A stretch of DNA of 34,141 bases from Mycobacterium sp. (GTDB taxonomy: Bacteria; Actinomycetota; Actinomycetes; Mycobacteriales; Mycobacteriaceae). Below, in pieces: positions 7,930-16,190 of this stretch (position 1 is the stretch's first letter; every line of letters starts with the position of its first letter). The notes under the pieces are model-generated. The model ran no database searches, was not told the origin of the DNA, and saw only the letters and a program-made list of their open reading frames with translations. A program made the position numbers and the translations under genes. The stretch lies in assembly GCA_023264735.1 (NCBI GenBank), contig JAHFVD010000075.1, positions 1 through 34,141 on the forward strand. The letters are read 5' to 3'.

Positions 7930-8939
7930 TACCGGCAGACCACCAGGTTCTGTTGCGCGAACGAAACCTCGCCGATCCCGGGCAGGGTGATCTCGCCGCG
8001 CGAGCAGGAAAATGTTGGTGTAGCGGGTTGTTCGTCCACCAGCCAGTCCCGCATACCTTGGATCAACGACGGCGCGAGCGACAGGCCCGCGATGATCGTC
8101 GGGGTCTGCGGCCACATCCGGCTGCTCAGGTCGAACAGCGGACCGGTCGTCCCGTCGAAAGTGCGCTCGAAATATTGCAGGACGTGGGTGGTGTTGCGCA
8201 GTACCGGCAGCCCGCTGTCCAGGGCGGAGCGGAATTCCTCAGCCTTGGATCCGAATTGCGCCAGCACGACGTTGAGCTGAGCGAGGAGCTCGAACAGCTG
8301 CCCGGACTTGCCGCCCAGGTCTTGGGAGATCGCACTGAGGTTGCGGATCATGGTGGTGATGACGGCCTGGCGGTCGACTGCCAGCTTGGAGATTTCGTCG
8401 AGGTCGTGCAGGAACGGGCCGATGCCCGACTCGTCACCCTGAATCAGCCGCAGCAGATTTTCGCCCAACAGGTTGAACTGGGCGGGGTCGAGAGTCTGGA
8501 ACATCGGCTGAAACCCGTTGAACAGCTTCGCGACATCGAACGACGGGATTGTCTGACCGATCGGGATGGTGCCGCCATCGGGCAGTCGGTTTTCGGGCTT
8601 GGCCGGCTGGACGAGTTCGACGTAGCGCTGACCGATCAAGGTCTGATAGCGCACCGCGGCGACGGTGTTGGCGTACACCGGATGGTCGGCCTGGGCGGTG
8701 AAGTCGACTTTGGCGACCCGCCCGTCGAGCCGGATGGTCTGCACCTTGCCGACCTGAACTCCGGAGATGCGAACATCGTCACCGACGTAGAGTCCTGACA
8801 CATCCGAGAACGTCGCGGTGTAGCGGGACAGCGACCCGGTGACCGGGCTGCGCAGCGCGGTCAGCACGATGAGGGTGCACACCACGGCGACCGCGGTGAA
8901 CAGCGTCAGCCAGAACACCGATTTGGTAACGCTTCTCAT
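7929..8939 (-). CDS. mceB: MceB, MCE-domain subunit
   Basis: A 336-residue protein with a transmembrane helix at residues 8-29 right after a short MRSVTKS leader. The MCE domain spans about 38-115, with YTATFSDVSGLYVGDDVRI and TLIGQRYVELVQP being typical of MceB. The helical part follows, and there are two C-terminal Cys (TFSCSRG, VVCR) as in other MceB proteins. The start overlaps the mceA stop by 4 nt (ATGA). Second mce gene of the operon; part of the periplasmic lipid-transfer tube. Confidence 0.93.
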   Translation of the reverse strand: MRSVTKSVFWLTLFTAVAVVCTLIVLTALRSPVTGSLSRYTATFSDVSGLYVGDDVRISGVQVGKVQTIRLDGRVAKVDFTAQADHPVYANTVAAVRYQTLIGQRYVELVQPAKPENRLPDGGTIPIGQTIPSFDVAKLFNGFQPMFQTLDPAQFNLLGENLLRLIQGDESGIGPFLHDLDEISKLAVDRQAVITTMIRNLSAISQDLGGKSGQLFELLAQLNVVLAQFGSKAEEFRSALDSGLPVLRNTTHVLQYFERTFDGTTGPLFDLSSRMWPQTPTIIAGLSLAPSLIQGMRDWLVDEQPATPTFSCSRGEITLPGIGEVSFAQQNLVVCR

Positions 8940-10003
8940 CGGCCACCGACCTCGGCTGGGAGGGGCGCCGGTGGAGCGGCCGCCGGATCGCCGGCGGGCA
9001 GTGCCGCCGCCAGCCCGGGCATGGTGTCGAGGGTGAGTTCGAGATTCAGCCGGACTTTGCCGTTGACGATCGGGAACGCGGTACTGGTGCGGTCCAGCAG
9101 GCCGGCTATCCGGTCATAGGCCGGCGACATGCTCCCGTACATATAGGCGTACGGCACAAAGACACTCATGATGCCGCCGAAGAGCGGGACGAGCCACGTC
9201 AGGTTCTTGGCGAAGATCCCGTCGGTGGTGAACAGCAGCTTGGAGAGCTGGTCCATGATCAGGTTCATCCGATCCACGCCGTCGGGGTGTGCCAGGAATT
9301 CCATTCCGTTGAGCAGGTCATAAGCCAAGCTGACGAGGGGGACGGCGTCGCTGACCCCGTTGACCACCGACGCGAGCACCGAAAGTGACTGTGAGAAAGG
9401 CACTTTCTGCGAGTCGGTGAGCATCTTGATCAGATCGAAGTAGGACCGGGTGACCGGCTCGGTGAGATCGGCGTGCTTGCGCACGATCCCGATGATGTGG
9501 TCGATATCGGGCGAATCCATGATCCGGCCGAACTTCTGGCCCTGCCGCAGCAGTCCGGTGATGGACGCCGATTTCACATTGGTGTCGACGACCAGTGTCT
9601 GATTCGAGGTCAATCGGGGACCCGTTCCGCTGCTCACCAGTTCGACCGCCGCGAGGCCAAAGGTGTTGGAAGACGTGAAGTTCGCCGTCGTGTCGGCCGC
9701 CAGAGCCGCCGCCTGGCTCGGTTCGAGTTCGAGGGTGATCTTCTGCTTGTTGAAGCCTGCGGACTGCAGCGTCTTCACCGAGCCGATCGTCAGGCCACGG
9801 AATTTCACCTCGGCGCCCGGGGTCAGGCCCTCGCCGAGTTTGTCGGCCATCACCGTCAGTGTGAATGTGTTGGCGTAGCCGCCGGTGCCGAGTTGATACA
9901 GCACGGTGCCCGCGACAGCCAGCACCACCGCGGCGATCAGGCCCCGGATTCGCAACGCGCGCGAACTGGGCCTCCGCCCCCCTTGGTCGGCAGATGCAAA
10001 CAT
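8936..10003 (-). CDS. mceA: MceA, MCE-domain subunit
   Basis: A 355-residue protein. After a basic, disordered N terminus comes a transmembrane helix at about 22-40, then the MCE domain (about 45-120, with GLTPGAEVKFRGLTIGSVKTL). A long helical region follows, with the hydrophobic VPLFGGIMSVFVPYAYMYG segment common in MceA. A Pro/Ala-rich tail closes it. It is the first mce gene, 3 bp after the yrbEB stop. MceA proteins form the tube end facing the permease together with MceB-F. The substrate class (fatty acid, sterol, other) cannot be read from the sequence. Confidence 0.93.
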   Translation of the reverse strand: MFASADQGGRRPSSRALRIRGLIAAVVLAVAGTVLYQLGTGGYANTFTLTVMADKLGEGLTPGAEVKFRGLTIGSVKTLQSAGFNKQKITLELEPSQAAALAADTTANFTSSNTFGLAAVELVSSGTGPRLTSNQTLVVDTNVKSASITGLLRQGQKFGRIMDSPDIDHIIGIVRKHADLTEPVTRSYFDLIKMLTDSQKVPFSQSLSVLASVVNGVSDAVPLVSLAYDLLNGMEFLAHPDGVDRMNLIMDQLSKLLFTTDGIFAKNLTWLVPLFGGIMSVFVPYAYMYGSMSPAYDRIAGLLDRTSTAFPIVNGKVRLNLELTLDTMPGLAAALPAGDPAAAPPAPLPAEVGGR

Positions 10004-10006
10004 GCC

Positions 10007-10867
10007 TTATCCCGAGATCCGAATCCCGGGACTGTTACCCCAGAACAACAGCGTCAGCACCATGTCGGCGGCGACCACGGTCACAATGCTGGCCCGGATC
10101 GCACGACCCGAGGCCCGTCCGACACCTTCCGGGCCTCCGACGGCGTAGTAGCCCTGATAGCCGTGGATGGCGATGATCAGCGTCACGAAGATGACCGCTT
10201 TGAGTACCGAGAACACCACATCGGACGGCTGGATGAACGAGTCGAAGTAGTGGTAGTACGTGCCCGACGACTGCCCGTGCATCACGTTGACCACCAGCGC
10301 ACAGGACACGTAGCTCAGTGCCAGCGTCACCACGTACAGGGGAATGATCGTCAGCATCCCGGCGATCACCCGGGTGGTGACCACGAACGGGATCGACCGA
10401 ATGCCCAACGCTTCCAGTGCGTCGATCTCTTCGGAGATCCGCATGGCGCCGATCTCGGCGGTCATGCGGCAGCCGGCCTGGGCGGCGAAACCGATCCCGG
10501 CGATCATCGGTGCCATCTCGCGGGTGTTGGCATACGCGGAGACGAAGCCGGTCAGTGGGCCCATTCCGACCATGTCCAGTGCGCCGTAGCCTTCGATGCC
10601 CACTGAGCCGCCGACCGCCGCACCCATGAACACCAGCACGCCGATGGTGCCGCCGCCGACGATCAGCGACCCGTTGCCCCACATCACGTCGACCAGCAGC
10701 ACGCCGGTCTGGTTGCGGTAGTGCTTCAGCGTGTGCGGGATCGCCCCGAGCACCTGAGCCAGGAAGCTGATCTGATGCCCGAGCCGCTGGAACACGGAGT
10801 CGCCGCGCTCGGCGATCCAGAGCGGCGCCGCAACGACCGCCGGCAAATGGCGTGACGGTGTCGCCAT
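10007..10867 (-). CDS. yrbEB: YrbEB, Mce-importer permease (MlaE family)
   Basis: A 286-residue integral membrane protein of the MlaE/YrbE permease family. The start is the ATG at 10867, overlapping the yrbEA TGA by one base (TGATG); the longer open frame upstream is only shadow of yrbEA. Family features are the GFAAQAGCRMTAEIGAMRISEEIDALEALGI region, whose EEIDAL segment is the coupling helix that meets the Mce ATPase (MceG/MkL). Around it are several hydrophobic helices. It pairs with YrbEA to form the ABC-type permease. The ATPase gene is not in the window, as expected, since mycobacteria encode it elsewhere. Confidence 0.93.
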   Translation of the reverse strand: MATPSRHLPAVVAAPLWIAERGDSVFQRLGHQISFLAQVLGAIPHTLKHYRNQTGVLLVDVMWGNGSLIVGGGTIGVLVFMGAAVGGSVGIEGYGALDMVGMGPLTGFVSAYANTREMAPMIAGIGFAAQAGCRMTAEIGAMRISEEIDALEALGIRSIPFVVTTRVIAGMLTIIPLYVVTLALSYVSCALVVNVMHGQSSGTYYHYFDSFIQPSDVVFSVLKAVIFVTLIIAIHGYQGYYAVGGPEGVGRASGRAIRASIVTVVAADMVLTLLFWGNSPGIRISG

Positions 10868-11883
10868 CAACCCATCCTCAGCGGCATCGACATCGACACG
10901 CCCTGCGTGATGATGAGGTTGAGAATGAACACCGCGACCACGCCGATGACGACCGAGGCGTTGACCGCGTCGGCCACACCCCGCGCACCGCCCTTGGCCT
11001 CGAGGCCGCGCTGGCAGGCCACCAAGATGACAACCACCCCGAAGAGCCAGGTTTTGATCATGGCGACCACCACGTCGCTGACGCTGGCGAACGAGGCGAA
11101 CGAGGCGATGTAGCTGCCCGGTGTGCCGGACTGGAACCCGACATTGATGGCGTAACCCGCCGCCAGCCCCATGAAGATGATGAAGGCGCACAGCACCGGC
11201 GCCACGAACACGATCGCCGCCAGTCGCGGGGTGACCAGCCGCTGGACCGGGTCGACACCCATCACGCGCAATGCGTCGACCTCCTCGCGGATGGTGCGAG
11301 CGCCGAGATCGGTGGCCACGGCCGAACCGGCCGCACCGCCCAGCAACAACGCCGCCACCATCGGTGCACCCTGCCGGATCACGCCAAGGCCGCCGGCGGC
11401 ACCCGAGACCGACGAAGCGCCGACCTGCTGGATGAAGTTGCCCACCTGCACCGCCACGATCACGCCGAACGGGATGGACACCAGCAGAGCCGGGATCGCC
11501 GTGACACTGATGATGAACCAGGCCTGGTTGATGGTGTCCCGCCACGGGTGACGCAGCCGGATCACGTCTGTGATGAGGAAGCCGAACGCCTGAGCGCCCA
11601 GGTCGAAGAAGCGGCCCAGCGTCTGCAACGACGAATCCATTTGGGCGACTACATGTCTAAGCGGTCTGCTTAGGATCGTGAGAACCTCACGACCGGTCGA
11701 CGCCGCGAGGGCGGGCTCGGCCGCCTCCTGCGTATCAGGCGTCGCCGGTGTTGCCGGCATATCGGCGGGGACGATTTCGCCGTTTGTGGGGGAGCTCGGG
11801 TCGACATCGACGCAGGCGAGATCGATGTCTTCGGTTTCGGTCGCTGCTTCAGCCGCAGTCGCGTCGTGGACACCTGCGGTCAA
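10867..11883 (-). CDS. yrbEA: YrbEA, Mce-importer permease with N-terminal extension
   Basis: A 338-residue MlaE-family permease and the first gene of the mce operon. The coupling-helix region TIREEVDALRVMGVDPVQRL is clear, with hydrophobic helices around it. It begins with a TTG codon, supported by a near-perfect Shine-Dalgarno (TAAGGAGGTG) 7 nt upstream. This start gives an acidic, Ala/Pro/Thr-rich N-terminal extension of roughly 70-80 residues before the usual YrbEA body (which starts near LGRFFDLGAQAFGF). YrbEA proteins are usually shorter, so the extension is unusual. A later in-frame ATG (MDSSLQ) would remove it, but no comparable ribosome site was seen there. Confidence 0.9.
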   Translation of the reverse strand: MTAGVHDATAAEAATETEDIDLACVDVDPSSPTNGEIVPADMPATPATPDTQEAAEPALAASTGREVLTILSRPLRHVVAQMDSSLQTLGRFFDLGAQAFGFLITDVIRLRHPWRDTINQAWFIISVTAIPALLVSIPFGVIVAVQVGNFIQQVGASSVSGAAGGLGVIRQGAPMVAALLLGGAAGSAVATDLGARTIREEVDALRVMGVDPVQRLVTPRLAAIVFVAPVLCAFIIFMGLAAGYAINVGFQSGTPGSYIASFASFASVSDVVVAMIKTWLFGVVVILVACQRGLEAKGGARGVADAVNASVVIGVVAVFILNLIITQGVSMSMPLRMG

Positions 11884-11890
11884 CGGCAGG

Positions 11891-11900
11891 CACCTCCTTA
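11891..11900 (-). promoter_or_regulatory. Strong Shine-Dalgarno of yrbEA
   Basis: On the minus strand the bases read TAAGGAGGTG, complementary to the 16S rRNA 3' end, with 7 nt before the TTG at 11883. This decides the TTG start and supports the N-terminal extension of YrbEA. Confidence 0.75.
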
Positions 11901-11948
11901 GTTGCTGGGAAAACCATCTCCCCCCAGCAAAGTTCGAGCTTGGTTGTC

Positions 11949-12010
11949 GTGCGTTTACCAGCGGTACGAGTACGTGCGTTGTACCAGCGGCAGAGTGCGT
12001 GTGTTCACGG
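11949..12010. repeat. Imperfect tandem repeat upstream of yrbEA
   Basis: Two adjacent 25-bp units start at 11949 and 11974. Both begin GTGCGTT and continue with TACCAGCGG after one inserted base in the second. A shorter, decayed third copy (GTGCGTGTGTTCACGG) starts at 11995. The block is 66-127 bp upstream of the yrbEA start codon, a plausible place for tandem operator sites. GTAC occurs three times within it. Confidence 0.6.
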
Positions 12011-12548
12011 AAAGAAGTTCAGTGTGATGTACGCCACAAACGAACGTCAAGGGTCGTCGGCGCTTTGCTGGGCCGGGTGATACCGGTCGAGAGTTGCGGC
12101 AGGGTCAATAACGTGCGCGGACGTGCGTCAAACGCGCGGATGGCCGTAAGTTCCCTGGCTCAACGACACTTCGTGTCCGGCGGTGCCATTTTCAGACATT
12201 GGCCGGCGGTTCCGGACGCCCGGCGACTGCACAGGAAATCGACAGTCTGTCCAATTGGCGACGAGCCGACGGGGGGAGCGGTGCCCACCAGTCGCTACGA
12301 GGGCAGAAATTGTGTTCGCGGGCGCGCGGCGTGACCGGACACCGCCGTGCTCACATTTCGCGCGTGCCTGGTCGCTGCCCGGTTCGGGCAAATACCGCTA
12401 CGGCCCGGTGCGTTTGTCTATAGATCGCCAAAGCCCGGCGAAGAAGCGCGGATCTGCACTAGGGTTCCTGCAAGTTAGACAGACTAGGCGGGGGTCATGG
12501 CGAGCGCTGTTTCTGGGCAAGTGCCGGGGGCGACTGCGCTTGAACATC

Positions 12549-14222
12549 ATGCCGGTCACCTCTGAGCGCAATGGCGCAGGGGATCGGCGCACGCGAGTAG
12601 TCGACTACATCGTCGAACACCTGGCACGGCGCGGCATCCGGCATGTCTTCGGCGTGGACGGCGCCAACATCGAGGACCTCTACGACGCCGCCTACGCCTG
12701 CCCCGACGTCACCGCGGTGGTGGCCAAGCATGAGTTCTCCGCTGCGGCCATGGCGGACGCCTACAGCCGTGCCGGCGGCGGCATCGGCGTCGTCGCCGCG
12801 ACGTCCGGCGGTGGTGCGCTCAACACCATTCCGGGTCTGGGGGAGTCGTTCGCCAGCCGCGTTCCGGTCCTGGCGCTCATCGGCCAGCCACCGGCGACGA
12901 CGGACGGCCGCGGTTCGTTCCAGGACACCAGCGGCCGCAGCGGTGCCCTGGACGGGGACGCGTTGTTCTCAGCGGTATCCGTTTTCTGCCGGCGAGTGCT
13001 GTCCCCGGCTGACATCGTGATCGCATTGCCCCAGGCGCTGGATGCCGCGATGGCCCATGGCGGCCCCGCAGTGTTGTTGCTGCCCAAGAATATTCAGCAG
13101 GCGTTCATTGAGGTGCGGCCGTCCGAGGTCACCGCGGGGGCGGCGCGCAGGGCCGGGGACGTCGGCGCGCTGGCCGAGCTGATTCGCACGGTCGACGGCC
13201 CGGTGACGATCATCGCCGGCGACCAGGTCGCTCGCGATAACGCCCGCGTCGAACTGGAGACGCTGCGAACGGTGCTGCACGCGCACATCGCCACCGTGCC
13301 CGACGCGAAGGACGTTGCTCCGGCCGCGACGTCGTCGGGGGTGACCGGGGCGATGGGCCATCCTGCGGTGGGCGTCGCGCTGGCCGAGAGCGGCCTGTGC
13401 CTGCTGGTGGGCACCCGGCTGCCGCTGATGGCGCGAGCCGGTCTGGAGGAGACACTGGACTCTCTGCCGATCGCGTCGATCGGATCGGCGCCGCCATACC
13501 TGCCGGCGACGCACGTGGACAGCGACGACCTGCGTGCCTCGCTGACTCTGCTCGCCGACGCGTTGGCCGGTTTCACGCCTCGCGTGCCGATCGCTGAACA
13601 GGTCACCCCTGGCGAGCTGACCCCGCCGGCGCACGCCGGGTCCGGTGTGCGCTACCGGGAGGCGATGCTCACGCTGGACGCCCTGCTGCCGCAGGACACC
13701 GACATCCTGGTCGACGCGGGCAATATCGGCGCGGCCGCCATCCACTGGCTGCCCGCGCGCCGCGACGGCCGATTCCTGGTGGCGCTCGGGATGGGTGGCA
13801 TGGGATACAGCTTCGGTGCCGGCATCGGGATGGCCTTCGCGCGTGAACGCCGCACGGTGGTCATCGCCGGTGACGGGGCATTCTTCATGCACGGCATGGA
13901 GATTCACACCGCACTGCACTACCGGCTTCCGATCACGTTCGTCCTGTTCGATAACCACGCTCACGCGATGTGCGTGACCCGCGAGCAGATGTTCTTTCGC
14001 GATCGCTACAGCTACAACCGGTTCGGCCCCAGCCGGCTCGGGGCAGGCCTGGCCGCGATGTTCCCGGAACTGCCGTCGATCGACGTCACCGATATCGGCG
14101 AACTGCCGGTGGCGATCAAGGCTGCGCTGGACGTCGAGGGTCCTTCCGTGGTGGCCGTAGAGTGCTCGGCCGACGAAATCCCGCCCTTCACAGCCTTTTT
14201 AACGAATACGGGGGAACACTGA
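12549..14222 (+). CDS. Thiamine diphosphate-dependent enzyme (acetolactate synthase / benzoylformate decarboxylase-like)
   Basis: A 557-residue ThDP enzyme with the three-domain layout of the acetolactate synthase/decarboxylase superfamily. The N-terminal Pyr domain carries the catalytic Glu in AKHEFSAAAMADAY (E62). A central domain follows, then the C-terminal PP domain with GDGAFFMHGMEIHTALHY (GDG 441-443). The motif usually ends in NN but here reads DN (N469). Such enzymes decarboxylate 2-oxo acids and may pass the acyl-anion to an aldehyde or ketone; the true substrate is unknown. It is the first gene of the operon, overlapping the next by 1 nt (TGATG). Start is uncertain: an in-frame TTG at 12540 is better spaced from a GGGGG element. 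It may supply an unusual carbonyl building block (inference). Confidence 0.85.
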   Translation: MPVTSERNGAGDRRTRVVDYIVEHLARRGIRHVFGVDGANIEDLYDAAYACPDVTAVVAKHEFSAAAMADAYSRAGGGIGVVAATSGGGALNTIPGLGESFASRVPVLALIGQPPATTDGRGSFQDTSGRSGALDGDALFSAVSVFCRRVLSPADIVIALPQALDAAMAHGGPAVLLLPKNIQQAFIEVRPSEVTAGAARRAGDVGALAELIRTVDGPVTIIAGDQVARDNARVELETLRTVLHAHIATVPDAKDVAPAATSSGVTGAMGHPAVGVALAESGLCLLVGTRLPLMARAGLEETLDSLPIASIGSAPPYLPATHVDSDDLRASLTLLADALAGFTPRVPIAEQVTPGELTPPAHAGSGVRYREAMLTLDALLPQDTDILVDAGNIGAAAIHWLPARRDGRFLVALGMGGMGYSFGAGIGMAFARERRTVVIAGDGAFFMHGMEIHTALHYRLPITFVLFDNHAHAMCVTREQMFFRDRYSYNRFGPSRLGAGLAAMFPELPSIDVTDIGELPVAIKAALDVEGPSVVAVECSADEIPPFTAFLTNTGEH

Positions 14223-14908
14223 TGACACTGCCTGCGCTCGAGGACATCACCGCCCACCACAATCACCGGATCGGGGCTGGCGCCGAGCCGATACCCGGGC
14301 TGATGCGCATCGAGACGTCGCCCAGGGAGAAGGCCACCCCCATCCTGATGGAGATGATCCACGCGGTCTATCCGCATGACGACGTCTTCGGCGAGTTCTG
14401 CACCGTCAACGATTTCATCGACTGCCCGCCCGACGAGCTGTTCGACTACCTCGCCGACACCCGCTCGCTGGAGGAGTGGACGTACAGCCTGCGCGGGTTC
14501 ACGCCCACCGAGGAGGACGGGCTCTGGCTAGCCTATGACCGGCTCGGCAGCGAGACCGAGATCTACACCCGCACCGTCGCCAACCGCGAGGCTCGCACCG
14601 TCGACTATCACTGCGCCTGGGATCAGGGCCGGCACCTGTGGATGATCTACCTGATGCGGGTGCTGGATGCGCAGGTGGTGTTCAACAGGCCCGGTTCGGT
14701 TGTGCTGTGGACGAATTGCCACCACCCGTTCTACGACGACAATCCGTATCCCGAGACCGCCCCGCCGGAGCGCCCGGTCTGGGTGGGTGACTTCTGGGAG
14801 ATGTTCGGTGCGGGTCACGAGCTGGAGCTGAAGAACCTCAAGGCAATTGCCGAGTACCGGCACCACAACGGGCTCCCGATCACCCCGGATTGGATGCGGA
14901 CGTCATGA
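14222..14908 (+). CDS. SRPBCC (START/Bet v1-like) family protein
   Basis: A 228-residue protein with a long N-terminal lead of about 60 residues, then an SRPBCC-type helix-grip domain. The FIDCPPDELFDYLADTRSLEEW segment is the typical first strand and helix of polyketide-cyclase/START-like proteins. The rest is rich in Trp, Tyr and His (HLWMIYLMR, NCHHPFYDD), consistent with a hydrophobic pocket, and possibly a metal site formed by the His pair. Members act as cyclases, lipid carriers, or hydrolases, so the role here is open. Start and stop both overlap neighbours (TGATG and ATGA), showing strict coupling inside the operon. Confidence 0.7.
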   Translation: MTLPALEDITAHHNHRIGAGAEPIPGLMRIETSPREKATPILMEMIHAVYPHDDVFGEFCTVNDFIDCPPDELFDYLADTRSLEEWTYSLRGFTPTEEDGLWLAYDRLGSETEIYTRTVANREARTVDYHCAWDQGRHLWMIYLMRVLDAQVVFNRPGSVVLWTNCHHPFYDDNPYPETAPPERPVWVGDFWEMFGAGHELELKNLKAIAEYRHHNGLPITPDWMRTS

Positions 14909-15933
14909 GCCCCGCCCAGCCCACGGTCAGCCTGATCGACGTCGCCACGTACCTGCCCGAAAACCGGGTTCCCGCAGAGTGGTACACGCAATACAGCGAC
15001 AACGACGACCTGCGGGACAACCCGATGTTCCGGCCACCGGACTTCCGCCACCACGCGGCCGACGACGAATCCAACGTCGACATGATCGAGCGTGCCGTCG
15101 CGGAACTGGTGGCCCGCCACGGGTCTGATGTGCTGGGCGAGGTCGACGTCCTGCTCACGCATTCCCAGCTGCCGGATCTGCCCATCCTCGGGGCGGGCGG
15201 CGAGGTCGCCAAGCGGTTGGGCATCAGCCCCGAATGGATCATCGACGTGCACAACGGGGGGTGCGCGGCGTTCGTGTTGATGCTCAAGCTCGCTCGTCAG
15301 CTGCTGGCCAGCGGTGCCGGCCGCACCGCGCTGATCGCCGTCGCGCAGAACGCCGCGGGCAAGATCTTCGAACAGGACCAGGTGCGCAAGCTGGCTCAGG
15401 CGTCGGTCCCCGGCGACGGTGCGGCGGTCGGGTTGGTCACGCTCTCGCACAGCTCACCGGTGCTCGACATCGAATGCCGTTACTTCGGCGAGAACGCCAC
15501 CGACATGACCCTGGCCGCCGACCCGGCGCGGCGGTGGTGGGAGGCCGGCCCGGGGCAAGGCTATGTCGGGTTCAACGAGGGCAAGATCATCAAGGTACTG
15601 GCCCGCGGTAACCGGCAGGTGCCCCAGGTCGTGCGCGCGGTGTGCGAGCGCATCGGGGTGAAGCCGGGCGACCTCGACCTGCTGGTCACCAACCAGCCGA
15701 ACCGGCTGCTGTTGCGCAACTGGGGTGAGGCGCTGGGGATTTCACCCGAGCGACATCGCGACACCTTCCACGAGTGCGGCAACCTGTTCGCGGTCGCCAT
15801 CCCCGTCAACTTCGAGGCAGCGGTCCGCGACGGCCACGTCGCCACCGGTGACATCGTCATGATGGCGGGGTTCGCGCATGCCGGAGACTTCGCCGGCGCC
15901 GCCGCCATCCAATGGGGTGGAACCCGGCGATGA
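14905..15933 (+). CDS. 3-oxoacyl-ACP synthase III-like enzyme with His-to-Asn active site
   Basis: A 342-residue thiolase-fold protein of the KAS III (FabH) family. The nucleophile Cys120 lies in DVHNGGCAAF. The C-terminal half aligns without gaps to FabH through DLDLLVTNQPNRLLL and CGNLFAVAIPVNF. At the position of the catalytic His of FabH (in the PHQAN motif) this protein has Asn263, while the catalytic Asn is kept (N293). Loss of that His argues against ordinary decarboxylative condensation with malonyl-ACP. It suggests acyl transfer or a non-standard condensation, as known for some KAS III-like acyltransferases in natural-product pathways. Start ATG at 14905 overlaps the previous stop as ATGA. 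It precedes its likely carrier, the ACP. Confidence 0.88.
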   Translation: MSPAQPTVSLIDVATYLPENRVPAEWYTQYSDNDDLRDNPMFRPPDFRHHAADDESNVDMIERAVAELVARHGSDVLGEVDVLLTHSQLPDLPILGAGGEVAKRLGISPEWIIDVHNGGCAAFVLMLKLARQLLASGAGRTALIAVAQNAAGKIFEQDQVRKLAQASVPGDGAAVGLVTLSHSSPVLDIECRYFGENATDMTLAADPARRWWEAGPGQGYVGFNEGKIIKVLARGNRQVPQVVRAVCERIGVKPGDLDLLVTNQPNRLLLRNWGEALGISPERHRDTFHECGNLFAVAIPVNFEAAVRDGHVATGDIVMMAGFAHAGDFAGAAAIQWGGTRR

Positions 15934-16190
15934 CACAGCTGACCACGTTGGCTGAGGTCACCCAGGACATCATCGGGTTCATCGAATCCGAAACCGATGG
16001 CGCTGCAGGAACTCTCGCAGCCGACTCCGGCCTGCAAGACGCCGGCATGGATTCGGCCCGGGTGCTGTCACTGGTCTTCCGCATCGAAGCGCGCTACGAC
16101 ATCGACCTCGACGCCGAGGACGGCGACGACCTGCGCACCGTCGGCGAGCTCGCCCAGTTGGTACTACGCCGCATCCAGGAGCGCGGATGA
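15930..16190 (+). CDS. Acyl carrier protein (phosphopantetheine-binding)
   Basis: An 86-residue free-standing carrier protein. The motif DAGMDSARVLSLVF places the phosphopantetheine Ser at residue 42; the usual DSL reads DSA. Length, acidic character and predicted helices fit an ACP of the fatty-acid/polyketide type. It overlaps the KAS III stop by 4 nt (ATGA) and the ligase start by 4 nt, so it is made together with the enzyme likely to load it (the FAAL downstream) and the one likely to use it (the KAS III upstream). A dedicated carrier separate from primary FabD/AcpM metabolism is the natural reading. Confidence 0.92.
   Translation: MTQLTTLAEVTQDIIGFIESETDGAAGTLAADSGLQDAGMDSARVLSLVFRIEARYDIDLDAEDGDDLRTVGELAQLVLRRIQERG

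Larger units (their letters stand above)
11884..12548. promoter_or_regulatory. 665-bp divergent intergenic region between mce operon and biosynthetic operon
   Basis: No convincing gene is seen here. It lies between the outward-facing first codons of yrbEA (minus) and the ThDP enzyme (plus), so it must hold the promoters of both operons unless they are read from further away. Contents noted: the yrbEA Shine-Dalgarno, a tandem repeat at 11949-12010, and a weak -10-like TAGGGT at 12460-12465 on the plus strand. ACTAGG direct copies begin at 12458 and 12483. The transcription starts are not identifiable with confidence. Confidence 0.5.

Noticed and set aside
2173..11883. Assigning the operon to a numbered mce locus (mce1-mce8)
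   Set aside because: Subunit wording alone does not allow a safe assignment without alignment to reference operons.
11678..12334. Plus-strand 218-codon frame running from yrbEA into the intergenic region
   Set aside because: Its first third is the antisense of yrbEA and the rest has no domain features or good start.
12128..12391. Minus-strand 87-codon open frame in the mce/biosynthetic intergenic region
   Set aside because: Arg/Pro/Ser-rich composition with no family-like pattern and no ribosome site seen; typical of chance frames in GC-rich DNA.
12460..12465. TAGGGT as the -10 of the biosynthetic operon
   Set aside because: Matches TANNNT but has no supporting -35; such hexamers occur by chance. 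Mentioned only within the intergenic entry.
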